64,000 nucleotides of DNA from Conexibacter woesei Iso977N. GTDB lineage: Bacteria > Actinomycetota > Thermoleophilia > Solirubrobacterales > Solirubrobacteraceae. Positions within the stretch are counted from its first letter, which is position 1. Each line of letters starts with the position of its first letter. Under the pieces are notes generated by a model, which saw nothing but the letters and a program-made list of their open reading frames with translations, had not been told where the DNA came from and made no database searches. The position numbers and the translations under genes were made by a program. The stretch lies in NCBI RefSeq assembly GCF_000424625.1, contig NZ_AUKG01000004.1, forward strand, positions 1 through 64,000. Direction: 5' to 3'. This document shows positions 41,473 to 49,195 of the stretch, piece by piece.

Positions 41473-42291
41473 GTGCCTGCGCCGTTTGACCTGCCTTTTG
41501 TGCAACGAGGGGTTGTTGAGGTTCTGTTGTTGGCGGTGGGGTCGGGGTTCTTGGGGACGTGGATCGTGTTGCGGGGGTTGAGCTTCTATGCGCATGCGGT
41601 CGGCACGGCGGCGTTTCCGGGGCTCGTGCTCGCGGATGGGTTGGGGTTCTCGCCGTTGTTGGGGGCGTTGATGACGGCGGGGATCGTCGCGGTCGGCGTC
41701 ACGGCTCTCGCCGGGCGCGGGCGGGCGGAGTACGACTCCGCGACAGCGCTGGTGCTGGTCGCCGCGCTCGCGGGCGGGGTGATCCTGGCGAGCGATGTGT
41801 TCCACTCGCAGGGCAGCGTCGAGCGGTTGTTGTTCGGGTCGTTGCTGCTCGTCGACCGGACCGATCAGGTCGTGGCGGCTGTTGTAGGGGTTGCTGCCGT
41901 CGGGATCGGCGCGTTGCTCGGCCGGCGCTGGCTGGCGAGTGGCTTTGACCGCGAGGGCGCTCGGTCGCTCGGCGCGCGGTCGCGGGTGCCGGACCTGTTG
42001 TTGTTGGCGTTGGTCGCCGCTTCGGCGGTCGCGGCGTTGGATGCGATCGGCGCCCTGCTCTCCACCGCGCTGCTCGTCGTCCCGGCGGCGACGACGCGGC
42101 TCGTCGTCGACCGCATGCGCGTATGGCAGGCCGCGACGGTCGCGCTGGTGGCGGTCGAGGGGGTCTTCGGGCTGTACCTCTCTGTCGAGACGAACGCCCC
42201 GCCGGGCGCGACGATCGCGGTCGTCGGCGGCGTCGTGTTCGGGCTCGTGGCGGCGGCGCGGTTGGTGAGGGTCCATGCTCTTGCGAGCTGA
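41473..42291 (+). CDS. Metal ABC transporter permease 1 (ZnuB/MntB class)
   Basis: A 272-residue membrane protein of the ABC-3 family with about eight membrane segments. FVQRGVVEVLLLAVGSGFLGTWIVLRGLSFYAHAVGTAAFPGLVLA is the conserved N-terminal region (in pieces) and DAIGALLSTALLVVPAATTRL the characteristic late segment. It would form half of the channel for zinc or manganese import. GTG 41473 is preferred because a -10 element lies six bases upstream and it gives the usual short N-terminus (PAPFDLPF); ATG 41443 has GGAGGGA before it and is the alternative. It overlaps the ATPase gene by 17 bp. Confidence 0.85.
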   Translation: MPAPFDLPFVQRGVVEVLLLAVGSGFLGTWIVLRGLSFYAHAVGTAAFPGLVLADGLGFSPLLGALMTAGIVAVGVTALAGRGRAEYDSATALVLVAALAGGVILASDVFHSQGSVERLLFGSLLLVDRTDQVVAAVVGVAAVGIGALLGRRWLASGFDREGARSLGARSRVPDLLLLALVAASAVAALDAIGALLSTALLVVPAATTRLVVDRMRVWQAATVALVAVEGVFGLYLSVETNAPPGATIAVVGGVVFGLVAAARLVRVHALAS

Positions 42292-43024
42292 GGGCCTGGC
42301 CGCCGGCTACGGCGGCGAGCCGGTCCTCCGTGACGTCGGCTTCGAGGTCGCCGCCGGCGAGCGGGTCGCCGTCCTGGGCCCGAACGGCGGCGGCAAGACC
42401 ACGCTGTTCCGCACGCTGCTCGGCGAGCTGCGCCCGGTCGCGGGGTCGCTCGTGCGCCCGGAGCGCGTTGGCGTCGTCCCCCAGACGGAGCGGTCGCGGC
42501 TGGACTTCCCGGTCAGCGCCCTCGACGTCGCGCTGATGGGGACGATCTCGACGCTGCCGTGGTGGAAGCGCCCGTCCAAGAGCGACCGCGCCCGCGCCAG
42601 GCAGGCGCTCGAAGATGTAGGACTCGGCGATCGAGCAGGCCGGACCTTCGGCGACCTCAGCGGCGGTCAGCGCCAGCGGGTCCTGGTCGCCCGCGCCCTC
42701 GTGCAGGACGCGCCGGTCCTGCTGCTCGACGAGCCCTACGTCGGGCTCGACTCGCCGAGCACGGCGTTGTTGGATGACCTGCTCGCGCGGCTGGCCGGGC
42801 AGGGGCGCGCGTTGTTGATCGCCACCCACGACGTCGACCAGGCCTGTGAGTGGGAGCAGGTCCTCTGCCTCAACAGGCGCCAGATCGCCTACGGCCCGCC
42901 GCGAGAGACGCTGACCCGCGTGACGCTCGAGGCGACCTACGGCGCCGAGATCGTCGACATCCCCGGCGGAACGGGCGAGTGCGTCATGCCGCCGCACCAT
43001 CACGGCCACGACCACGCGCCATGA
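42275..43024 (+). CDS. Metal ABC transporter ATP-binding protein
   Basis: A 249-residue ATPase of the ZnuC/MntA class. Walker A GPNGGGKTT (about 35-43), Q loop VVPQTERSR, signature LSGGQRQRV (about 128), Walker B VLLLDEPYVGLD, and switch His in IATHDVDQ are all intact. The unusual feature is a histidine-rich tail PPHHHGHDHAP, which could bind the transported metal and adjust activity. It drives the two flanking permeases. It overlaps both by short stretches (17 bp and 4 bp). Confidence 0.9.
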   Translation: MLLRAEGLAAGYGGEPVLRDVGFEVAAGERVAVLGPNGGGKTTLFRTLLGELRPVAGSLVRPERVGVVPQTERSRLDFPVSALDVALMGTISTLPWWKRPSKSDRARARQALEDVGLGDRAGRTFGDLSGGQRQRVLVARALVQDAPVLLLDEPYVGLDSPSTALLDDLLARLAGQGRALLIATHDVDQACEWEQVLCLNRRQIAYGPPRETLTRVTLEATYGAEIVDIPGGTGECVMPPHHHGHDHAP

Positions 43025-43884
43025 TCGCCACCACCGTCTGGCACGCCCTCGCCGACCCGTGGTCGCAGGGCATCGACCGCCGCGCGCTGCTGGAGGTCGT
43101 GCTGCTCGGCCTCACCGGCGGCGCGCTCGGCTGCTGGATCATCTTCTACAACTTGAGCTACTCCACCGAGTCGCTCGCCCACGCGCTGCTGCCCGGCCTC
43201 GTGCTCGCCGCGCTCGCGGGCATCCCCCTGATCGTCGGCGGCGCGCTGGGGCTGATCGTCGCGGCCATCGCCATCGCGGCGGCAGCCCGAGTCCCCGCGG
43301 TCGGGAGAGACACCGCCGTCGCCGTCGTCGTCACCGGCTTCCTCGGGCTCGGCGCGCTGCTCGCCCTCTCCCCGGACACACCCGCGGGACTCGGCGAGCT
43401 GCTGTTCGGCGACGTCCTCGGCGTCAGCAACGCCGACCTCGCGCTCGCCGCCGGACTCGCCGGCGTCACGCTGCTCGCGCTCCGCGTCCTTCACGGCCGC
43501 CTGCTGCTCGTCGGCTTCGACCGCATCAACGCCCGCGCCCTCGGCGTCAACGCCGGCGCGACCGACCTGATGCTCCTCGTGCTGATCTCCGCCGCGCTGC
43601 TCGTCGCCGTGCAGGGGCTCGGCAACCTGCTGGTCGTCGCGGTCCTCGTCGGCCCCGCCGCCTGCGCAAGAGCCATCACAACGCGCATGTCCACCATGAT
43701 GGTCACGGCCGCCGCGATCGCCACGGCCTCCGGGATCGGCGGGCTGTACCTGTCCTACTACGCGCGCACCGCCGCCGGGGCCTCGATCGCCCTGACGATC
43801 TGCGCCGTCTACGCGCTGGCGCTGCTCACGCAGAGCATTCCGCGCACGACCCGTGGAGCACGACGTCGTGCTCTGCGACCGTGA
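43021..43884 (+). CDS. Metal ABC transporter permease 2 (ZnuB/MntB class)
   Basis: A 287-residue ABC-3 permease paralogous to the product at 41473. Shared features include GALGCWIIFYNLSYSTESLAHALLPGLVLA near the N-terminus and GLGNLLVVAVLVGPAACARAI late in the chain. Two different permeases around one ATPase suggest a heterodimeric channel. No solute-binding lipoprotein is encoded in the operon. ATG 43021 overlaps the ATPase stop (ATGA). Its last 59 bp overlap the end of the convergent fur-type gene. Confidence 0.87.
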   Translation: MIATTVWHALADPWSQGIDRRALLEVVLLGLTGGALGCWIIFYNLSYSTESLAHALLPGLVLAALAGIPLIVGGALGLIVAAIAIAAAARVPAVGRDTAVAVVVTGFLGLGALLALSPDTPAGLGELLFGDVLGVSNADLALAAGLAGVTLLALRVLHGRLLLVGFDRINARALGVNAGATDLMLLVLISAALLVAVQGLGNLLVVAVLVGPAACARAITTRMSTMMVTAAAIATASGIGGLYLSYYARTAAGASIALTICAVYALALLTQSIPRTTRGARRRALRP

Positions 43885-44311
43885 ACGTCACCTTCTGCGC
43901 GAGCCGCTGGATCGACCGCTCCAGCTCGTCGTCCTCGAACGGGATCACCACGCCGCACGCGTCGCAGACCATGTGATGGTGATGGCCTTCTGACCGGTGC
44001 GCCTCGAAGCGCGCCAGCCCCTGCCCCACCTCGACCCGCGTGACGAGCTTCAGCGCCTCGAGCTCCTCGAGGATCCGGTAGACGGAGGCGCGCGCGACGG
44101 GGCGCGTCGCGGTGGTCGAGAGCGCGTCCTCCATCTCGGCCGCCGACAGCGCGCAGCGCTGATCGTCGAGCAGCTCGATCAGCGACGCGCGTGCGCCGCC
44201 GCGGCGGTACCCCGCCGCGGCCAGCGCCTCCGTCGCCCGCTCGGCCCAGCACTCCCCGTCAGCGCACTGGTGCGCGTGATCGTGACCGTGCTGTGCCTTG
44301 ACGGGATCCAT
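43826..44311 (-). CDS. Fur-family metal-dependent repressor with His/Cys-rich N-terminus
   Basis: A 161-residue Fur/Zur/PerR-type regulator. The winged helix covers about 30-95 (LSAAEMEDALSTTATRPVARASVYRILEELEALKLV), and the dimerisation domain has GHHHHMVCDACGVVIPFED and HGSCAECSA, giving two CxxC pairs for structural zinc and a histidine run for the regulatory metal. Before the fold is a 25-residue leader with QHGHDHAHQCADGECW, which is not usual. ATG 44311 lies 21 bp after the efeUO stop; TACCCT eight bases upstream may give it its own promoter. Zinc or iron specificity cannot be told from sequence. Confidence 0.87.
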   Translation of the reverse strand: MDPVKAQHGHDHAHQCADGECWAERATEALAAAGYRRGGARASLIELLDDQRCALSAAEMEDALSTTATRPVARASVYRILEELEALKLVTRVEVGQGLARFEAHRSEGHHHHMVCDACGVVIPFEDDELERSIQRLAQKVTFTVAEHDVVLHGSCAECSA

Positions 44312-44331
44312 TCCCGTAAAGGGTACCGCCG

Positions 44332-46299
44332 CTACGACGCGCTGACCTGCGACGCGACCTTCGACAGCGGCTCGGCCAGCGCGTTGACCAGCTGGCTCAG
44401 GCGCTTGCGCTCGGCCTTGTCGACCGTGTCGTAGCTCGGGAACGCGTCGCCCTGCTTGAGCTTGTCCAGCTCGGCGTTGACCGCGTCGAACCGCGCCGCG
44501 ATCGTCGTCGCCAGCTGCGGGTTCTTGACCTTCAGCGCCGGGGCCAGCAGGCCGAACGCGGTCTCGGAGCCGGCCACGTTGGCCTCGAAGTCCGACAGGT
44601 CGGTGTGCGAGTAGCGGTCCTCCTCGCCGGTGATCTTCGACGACGAGACCTCGTCGAGCAGCCCGTTGGCGCCGTTGGCCAGCTCCTCCGGCTGGTAGGT
44701 GAGCCCGGTCGTCTTGGACTCCAGCCGCCCGATGTCGCTCATCAGCTTGTCGGCGAGCGGCGCCATACCGGCCGTCGACCTCTTGACCCACAGCGCCTGC
44801 TCGATGCGGTGGAAGCCGGTCCACTTGTCGCCCTTGGCGACGTCGTTGACGCGCGCGTCGATCTCCGGATCGAGGTTGCCGAACGACTCGGCGACGGGCT
44901 CGATCGTCTCGTACGGCGCGCGGGCGGCCGCGAACTGCGCCTTGGCCTCGTCGACGTCGCCGGCCTTGACCGCATCGGCGAACCTCTGCGCCTTGGTCTT
45001 CAGGACCTTGACCTGGTTGGTGACGTACGACGCGTAGGACGCCGTCGCCGCCTTCAGCTGCGGGTTGCTGTCGGCACCGTCGGCCACGGCCGTGCCGCCG
45101 ACGTTGATCGTGCCGGTCGCCGCGGTCTTGCCACCCGGGCAGGACATCGCGTACGTGCCCGGCCTCATGTTGATGGTGAACGAGCCGGACAGCCCGGGGA
45201 CCAGGTTCTCCTTCTCGCCCAGGATCCGGGAACCGCTCAGGACCTCCATCTCGGAGACCCGGCCCGTGCCCCCGTTGGTGACCTTGAACTCCGTCGGCCC
45301 GGCGTTGAGCTTCAGCGTCGCCGGCTCGCAGCCCGCGTCGGTCAGCTTGACGGCGACCTGCTTGGACCCGCTCGAACCGCCGGACTTGTCGTCCGACGAC
45401 CCGCAGGCGGTCAACAGCAGGGCGGCGGCCGTGGTGACGACCACGGTCGCAACGGCGGTGCTCTTCATGCGGTGCTCCTTGGGGCCCCTCTTGCGGGCCG
45501 GGATCAAGATGTAGACGATGGCGGGAACGGCGTAGACGAGGTAACCGACGACCTCGATCACGGTCGGCTGCGGCTGCAGGCCGAGCATGCCCGTGAGCAA
45601 TGCGGCGGTCCACGTGCCGGGCACGACCAGCCAGGTCAGGTCGAACGCCTGGTCCTGGCCGAAGTTGATCCACCCAGCTTCGTGGGCGGTGTGCAGCGCG
45701 CTGGCGACCAGGCCCGCCGCGACGAGCGCGAGGACGAGGCCGGTGAAGCGGAAGAAGCGCGCGTAGTTGAGCCTGATGCCGCCGCGGTAGATCGCGAAGC
45801 CGATCACGACCGCGCACAGCAGGCCGAGGATCGCGCCGAGACCGGCGCTGCCCGGGTTGTCGCTGTTCTGGAAGACGGCGACGAGGAAGACCGCGGTCTC
45901 CAAGCCCTCGCGGAAGACGGCGAAGAACGCCATCCCGATCAGCGCCTTGACCGAGCCGTCCTTCAGCGCCGCGGCCGTGCTGGCGCGCAGCTCGGAGCTG
46001 AGGCCGGCCGCGTTGCGGCGCATCCACACCAACATGAAGGTGACGATGCCCACGGCGACGAAGCCGACGACGGTCTCCAGGCCCTCCTGCTGCCTCTGGG
46101 GCAGCTCCTGGTTGAGGACCTCGAGCAGGATGCCGACCGCGAGGCAGATCGCCGCGGCGGCGATCACGCCCGCCCAGACCCAGCGCAGGGCGTCCTTGCG
46201 GCCCTCGCTGCGCAGGAAGGTCGCGATGATCGAGACGATGAGCGCGGCCTCCACGCCTTCGCGCAGGCCGATCACGAACGTCGGAAGCATGCCGTGCAT
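44332..46299 (-). CDS. efeUO: EfeU-EfeO fusion: ferrous iron permease joined to iron-uptake lipoprotein
   Basis: A 655-residue open frame that joins two proteins normally encoded apart. Residues 1-277 are EfeU/Ftr1: about seven membrane segments with both REGLE-type motifs (LREGVEAAL, FREGLETAV) that carry iron. Residue 278 is a methionine that begins a perfect lipoprotein signal (lipobox LLTAC, Cys299), followed by an EfeO cupredoxin-like domain (about 310-395) and the M75-type helical domain with HxxE (GFHRIEQAL). AAGGAG stands six bases before the internal ATG (45468), so EfeO could also be made separately. EfeB is not encoded in the window. fur follows 20 bp downstream. Confidence 0.85.
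   Translation of the reverse strand: MHGMLPTFVIGLREGVEAALIVSIIATFLRSEGRKDALRWVWAGVIAAAAICLAVGILLEVLNQELPQRQQEGLETVVGFVAVGIVTFMLVWMRRNAAGLSSELRASTAAALKDGSVKALIGMAFFAVFREGLETAVFLVAVFQNSDNPGSAGLGAILGLLCAVVIGFAIYRGGIRLNYARFFRFTGLVLALVAAGLVASALHTAHEAGWINFGQDQAFDLTWLVVPGTWTAALLTGMLGLQPQPTVIEVVGYLVYAVPAIVYILIPARKRGPKEHRMKSTAVATVVVTTAAALLLTACGSSDDKSGGSSGSKQVAVKLTDAGCEPATLKLNAGPTEFKVTNGGTGRVSEMEVLSGSRILGEKENLVPGLSGSFTINMRPGTYAMSCPGGKTAATGTINVGGTAVADGADSNPQLKAATASYASYVTNQVKVLKTKAQRFADAVKAGDVDEAKAQFAAARAPYETIEPVAESFGNLDPEIDARVNDVAKGDKWTGFHRIEQALWVKRSTAGMAPLADKLMSDIGRLESKTTGLTYQPEELANGANGLLDEVSSSKITGEEDRYSHTDLSDFEANVAGSETAFGLLAPALKVKNPQLATTIAARFDAVNAELDKLKQGDAFPSYDTVDKAERKRLSQLVNALAEPLSKVASQVSAS
45475..45480 (-). 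promoter_or_regulatory. Internal ribosome binding site inside efeUO
   Basis: AAGGAG on the minus strand lies six bases before an in-frame ATG (45468-45466) that opens the EfeO lipoprotein signal. It is as good as any site in the window, although no stop codon separates EfeU from EfeO. Confidence 0.6.
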
Positions 46300-46315
46300 C
46301 TTAGGGACGCCTAAG
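46300..46315. promoter_or_regulatory. Iron-box-like palindrome next to the efeUO start
   Basis: CTTAGG-GACG-CCTAAG is a perfect palindrome abutting the efeUO ATG. TTAGG/CCTAA are the half-site cores of DtxR/IdeR iron boxes, though here the spacer is shorter than the usual nine bases. A further CCTAA is at 46332-46336. A metal-dependent repressor site is likely; which regulator binds is unknown. Confidence 0.45.
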
Positions 46316-46349
46316 CCGCGATGTCGGGTGCCCTAACAGGATCGAAAGC

Positions 46350-46355
46350 TAAGGT
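46350..46355 (+). promoter_or_regulatory. -10 element for a leaderless message
   Basis: TAAGGT ends exactly six bases before ATG 46362, identical in sequence and spacing to the element at 21122. No Shine-Dalgarno sequence is present. Confidence 0.5.
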
Positions 46356-46361
46356 CGCCTG

Positions 46362-46976
46362 ATGAGCGCCACGATCCACCACCACGACCTCGGGCTGACC
46401 TGGGTGATCGACGAGCCGATGCAGCGCGGCAGCCATGCGCTGACCGCTCCGGACGGCGGTGTGTGGCTGATCGACCCGGCCCGCGACGACGCGGCGCTGG
46501 CGGAGGTTGCCCAACTTGGCGCACCCGCGGGCGTCCTGCAGCTGCTGGACCGCCACAACCGCGACTGCGCGGACCTCGCGCGCGAGCTCGGCGTCCGCCA
46601 TTGGACGACCGAGGAGGTCCTGCACGGCAGCGGCGAGCTGCCGTTCGAGCCGCGGCGCGTGGTCTGGAACCCGCTCTGGAAGGAGGTCGCGCTGTGGGAT
46701 CCGGCGCGCCGCGCGCTGGTCGTCAGCGAGTCGCTCGGGACGGTCTCCGCGTTCGCGGTCGGCGACGGGCCGGTCGGCGTGCACCCGCTGCGGCGCCTGT
46801 TCCCGCCGAAGATGTTGAAGGACTTGAACCCCGAGCACCTGCTCGTCGGCCACGGGATCCCGGAGCACGGCCACGACGTGCACGCCGACGTCCTGCGCGC
46901 GATCGACCACGCGCTGACCGACCTGCCCAAGCTGTTCCTCAGGCTGCCGGGCATCGTCAGGGACGCGCGCGGTTAA
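46362..46976 (+). CDS. Metallo-beta-lactamase-fold-like protein, degenerate
   Basis: A 204-residue protein with the strand order of a small MBL-fold protein: an N-terminal pair of strands ([30 protein letters not shown]), a segment [16 protein letters not shown] where the HxHxDH motif would sit but is reduced to His-x-x-Asp, and a late [11 protein letters not shown] resembling the last His strand. The lost ligands suggest that it is not a metal hydrolase. Similar degenerate proteins are frequent in actinobacteria, from memory. It is divergent from efeUO across a 62-bp gap, so a metal-related role is possible. Confidence 0.65.
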   Translation: MSATIHHHDLGLTWVIDEPMQRGSHALTAPDGGVWLIDPARDDAALAEVAQLGAPAGVLQLLDRHNRDCADLARELGVRHWTTEEVLHGSGELPFEPRRVVWNPLWKEVALWDPARRALVVSESLGTVSAFAVGDGPVGVHPLRRLFPPKMLKDLNPEHLLVGHGIPEHGHDVHADVLRAIDHALTDLPKLFLRLPGIVRDARG

Positions 46977-46986
46977 GCGACACCTA

Positions 46987-47016
46987 CTGGCATCTGTCGC
47001 AATCGCGGCGTAGGAT
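46987..47016 (+). promoter_or_regulatory. Promoter for a leaderless message
   Basis: CTGGCA (46987-46992), an 18-bp spacer and TAGGAT (47011-47016) precede ATG 47024 by exactly six bases. The layout matches the promoter at 28409-28438. Confidence 0.45.
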
Positions 47017-47023
47017 GCCGCGC

Positions 47024-47806
47024 ATGTCCGCTGAGCCCGTCCTGTCCCCCGTCCTCGACAGCTTCCGCCTCGACGGCAAGGTCGCGATCGTCACCGGCGC
47101 CTCGTCCGGCCTCGGCGTCGCGTTTGCCCAGGCGCTGGCGGAGGCCGGCGCCGACGTCGTCATCGGCGCGCGCCGCGTCGAGAAGCTCGAGGACACCAAG
47201 AAGCTCGTCGAGGCCACCGGGCGCCGCGCGCTGGCCGTCGCGACCGACGTCGCCAAGCCCGAGGACTGCACCGCGCTGGTCGAGGCCGCGATGGCCGAGT
47301 TCGGCCGCGTTGACGTGCTGGTCAACAACGCCGGGATCGGCACCGCCGTGCCCGCGACGCGCGAGACCCCGGAGCAGTTCCGCCAGGTCATCGACGTCAA
47401 CTTGAACGGCTGCTACTGGATGGCCCAGGCGTGCGGCCGCGTGATGCAGCCGGGCAGCAGCATCATCAACATCTCGTCGGTGCTGGGGATCACGACCGCG
47501 GGCCTGCCGCAGGCCGCCTACGCGGCGTCGAAGGCGGGCCTGATCGGCCTGACCCGCGACCTCGCGCAGCAGTGGACCGGCCGCAAGGGCATCCGCGTCA
47601 ACGCGCTGGCGCCGGGCTTCTTCGCCTCGGAGATGACCGAGCAGTACCCCGACGACTACCTCAAGATGATGAACTACCGGATCCTCTCGGGCCGGACCGG
47701 CGACCCGCGCGAGCTGGCCGCCGCCGTCGTCTTCCTGGCCGCACCGGCCTCCGGCTACGTGACCGGCCAGACGCTGCCGGTCGACGGCGGCCTTACTGTT
47801 ACGTGA
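47024..47806 (+). CDS. Short-chain dehydrogenase/reductase
   Basis: A 260-residue classical SDR. The cofactor motif is [13 protein letters not shown] (TGxxxGxG), the NNAG motif is [11 protein letters not shown], and the catalytic residues are Ser in INISSVLG and Tyr-x3-Lys in [10 protein letters not shown]. The end [17 protein letters not shown] is typical of the 3-oxoacyl-ACP-reductase-like branch. The Arg in IGARR after strand 2 suggests NADP(H). Substrate is unknown. ATG 47024 was chosen over ATG 47015, which lies inside the -10 element. The tetR-type gene starts 55 bp after its stop. Confidence 0.88.
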   Translation: MSAEPVLSPVLDSFRLDGKVAIVTGASSGLGVAFAQALAEAGADVVIGARRVEKLEDTKKLVEATGRRALAVATDVAKPEDCTALVEAAMAEFGRVDVLVNNAGIGTAVPATRETPEQFRQVIDVNLNGCYWMAQACGRVMQPGSSIINISSVLGITTAGLPQAAYAASKAGLIGLTRDLAQQWTGRKGIRVNALAPGFFASEMTEQYPDDYLKMMNYRILSGRTGDPRELAAAVVFLAAPASGYVTGQTLPVDGGLTVT

Positions 47807-47865
47807 TGAGCGGGCTGACGCCGCCCGGCGCAGGTGGCCGTCCGACGAAGTCCGTCCTGGCGTGA
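47806..47865 (+). other. 19-codon ORF that looks like the displaced N-terminus of the TetR gene
   Basis: ATG 47806 overlaps the SDR stop and opens a 19-codon frame ending at a TGA that overlaps the GTG of the next gene. Its translation contains GAGGRPTKSVLA, which is the kind of basic GRP-type leader found at the N-terminus of TetR-family proteins. It may be a real coupling peptide, or the true start of the regulator split by a one-base frameshift near 47862. Confidence 0.4.
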
Positions 47866-48410
47866 GCCGCGTCGCTGCGGCGTCACGCGCCGACGTGGTG
47901 GAGGCCGCCGCGCGGCGCTTCCGCCATGGCGAGCGGATCGACGTCGCGGCGGTCGCCGCGGAGGCGGGCGTCGCGCGGGCGACGGCGCACCGCTGGTTCG
48001 GCACGCGCGAGGGGCTGATCGGCGAGGCGATCGTGGCGGCGTCCGGGCCGACGTTCGAGCACGCGCGCACGCAGGCCGAGCAAGATGGTGTGGTCGAGGC
48101 GCTGAGCGCGGTCGTCCGGACGCTCGCCGCCGACCGCGGCCTGCGGCGCTTCCTGGAGACCGAGCGCGACGCGGCGCTGCGGATCCTCACGTCCAGCGGC
48201 GGCCTCGTCCAGCCCGCGTGGGTGGAGCGCACGCAGGCGATGTTGGAGGAGTCGGTCGCGCGCAGGCAGCTGAGGCTCGCCGCCGACGCGCCGACGCTGG
48301 CCTACGCGATCGTCCGCCTGGTCGAGGCGTTCCTCTACAACGACGCGGCCGCCGGGCTGCGCGGCGACGCCGACCGGCTGCGCGTCGTCCTCGCCGCGCT
48401 GCTGCGCTAG
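47862..48410 (+). CDS. TetR-family regulator (QsdR-like)
   Basis: A 182-residue regulator. The helix-turn-helix (about 10-55) reads SRADVVEAAARRF, VAAVAAEAGVARATAHRWFGTREGLIGEAI, close to the QsdR-type branch of TetR proteins; the rest is a helical ligand domain. GTG 47862 gives a start with almost no leader before helix 1, while the preceding 19-codon ORF carries a plausible leader in another frame. Its stop shares CTAG (48407-48410) with the convergent glutathione transferase gene. It may control the SDR gene just upstream. Confidence 0.8.
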   Translation: MSRVAAASRADVVEAAARRFRHGERIDVAAVAAEAGVARATAHRWFGTREGLIGEAIVAASGPTFEHARTQAEQDGVVEALSAVVRTLAADRGLRRFLETERDAALRILTSSGGLVQPAWVERTQAMLEESVARRQLRLAADAPTLAYAIVRLVEAFLYNDAAAGLRGDADRLRVVLAALLR

Positions 48411-49159
48411 TCGAAGCGCGGCGTCGGGACCCAGCCCGCGGGGAACGCGCCGGCGGGCACGATGCCCGGGCGGTCGTCGAACCACTTGCGCGCGACCGCG
48501 GCCGCCGGGCGCGCCTCGATCAGCGGCTTGACGTCGCCGACGGTCAGCAGCACCGACAGCGTCGCGCCGATCTGGAAGTCGGCGGCGTTCGGCGTCACGT
48601 TGGCCAGGACGCCGTCCGACACGTAGGCATCGACCTGGTCGAGCAGCGCGGGCAGGCGCTGGAGGTCCTCGGCGACCTGGACCATCGTCATGTTGTGGTA
48701 CTTCATCGTGCCGCGCACGAACCTGATCGCGTAGTCGGTCCCGGCCGGGTCGAGCGGCTGTCCGCCGGGCGCGAAGGTGCCCAGCGCCTCGGGCCGGAAG
48801 TAGAGCGAGCCCCACGGCAGCCGGCGGCCGAGGTCCTGCAGGTGCGCGTCGCCCCATGCCGCGGCCTCGCGGACCGCCTCGGCGCGCTCGGCCGGGTACA
48901 GCGACGGCGCGTCGGGCGCGAGCTGCTCCAGGCGCTCCATGATCGGGTTGGAGCCGTGGACGGGCTCGTCGTCGATCAGCATCCCCGGCACGGTGTGCGA
49001 GCCGTAGAGCTCGGTCATCGGCTCGATGTGCTTGCCCGCGCCGAACTCGACCTTCTCGTACTCCAGCCCCTTCAGCCTCAGCGCGGCCTCGACCGTCGCG
49101 CACGGGTGAGACGGCGGCAGGACGTGGAGGATCAGGTGCGGCTGCGTAGTGGCGGACAT
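48407..49159 (-). CDS. Glutathione S-transferase-like protein
   Basis: A 250-residue protein with an N-terminal thioredoxin-like domain (LILHVLPPSHPCATVEAALRLKG, and HTVPGMLIDDEPVHGSNPIMERLE with the cis-Pro and the glutathione-site Ser position) and an all-helical C-terminal domain (NAADFQIGATLSVLL, the N-capping box region). A PxxPxC-like turn replaces the usual Ser or Tyr. Actinobacteria commonly use mycothiol and not glutathione, so the thiol partner is uncertain. TAGGAT ends six bases before ATG 49159 on the minus strand. Confidence 0.8.
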   Translation of the reverse strand: MSATTQPHLILHVLPPSHPCATVEAALRLKGLEYEKVEFGAGKHIEPMTELYGSHTVPGMLIDDEPVHGSNPIMERLEQLAPDAPSLYPAERAEAVREAAAWGDAHLQDLGRRLPWGSLYFRPEALGTFAPGGQPLDPAGTDYAIRFVRGTMKYHNMTMVQVAEDLQRLPALLDQVDAYVSDGVLANVTPNAADFQIGATLSVLLTVGDVKPLIEARPAAAVARKWFDDRPGIVPAGAFPAGWVPTPRFD

Positions 49160-49165
49160 CGGCGC

Positions 49166-49171
49166 ATCCTA
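49166..49171 (-). promoter_or_regulatory. -10 element for a leaderless message
   Basis: TAGGAT on the minus strand ends exactly six bases before ATG 49159, the same arrangement as at 28433 and 47011. Confidence 0.5.
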
Positions 49172-49195
49172 CGGGCGCAGGGCTCGTGGCGTGTC

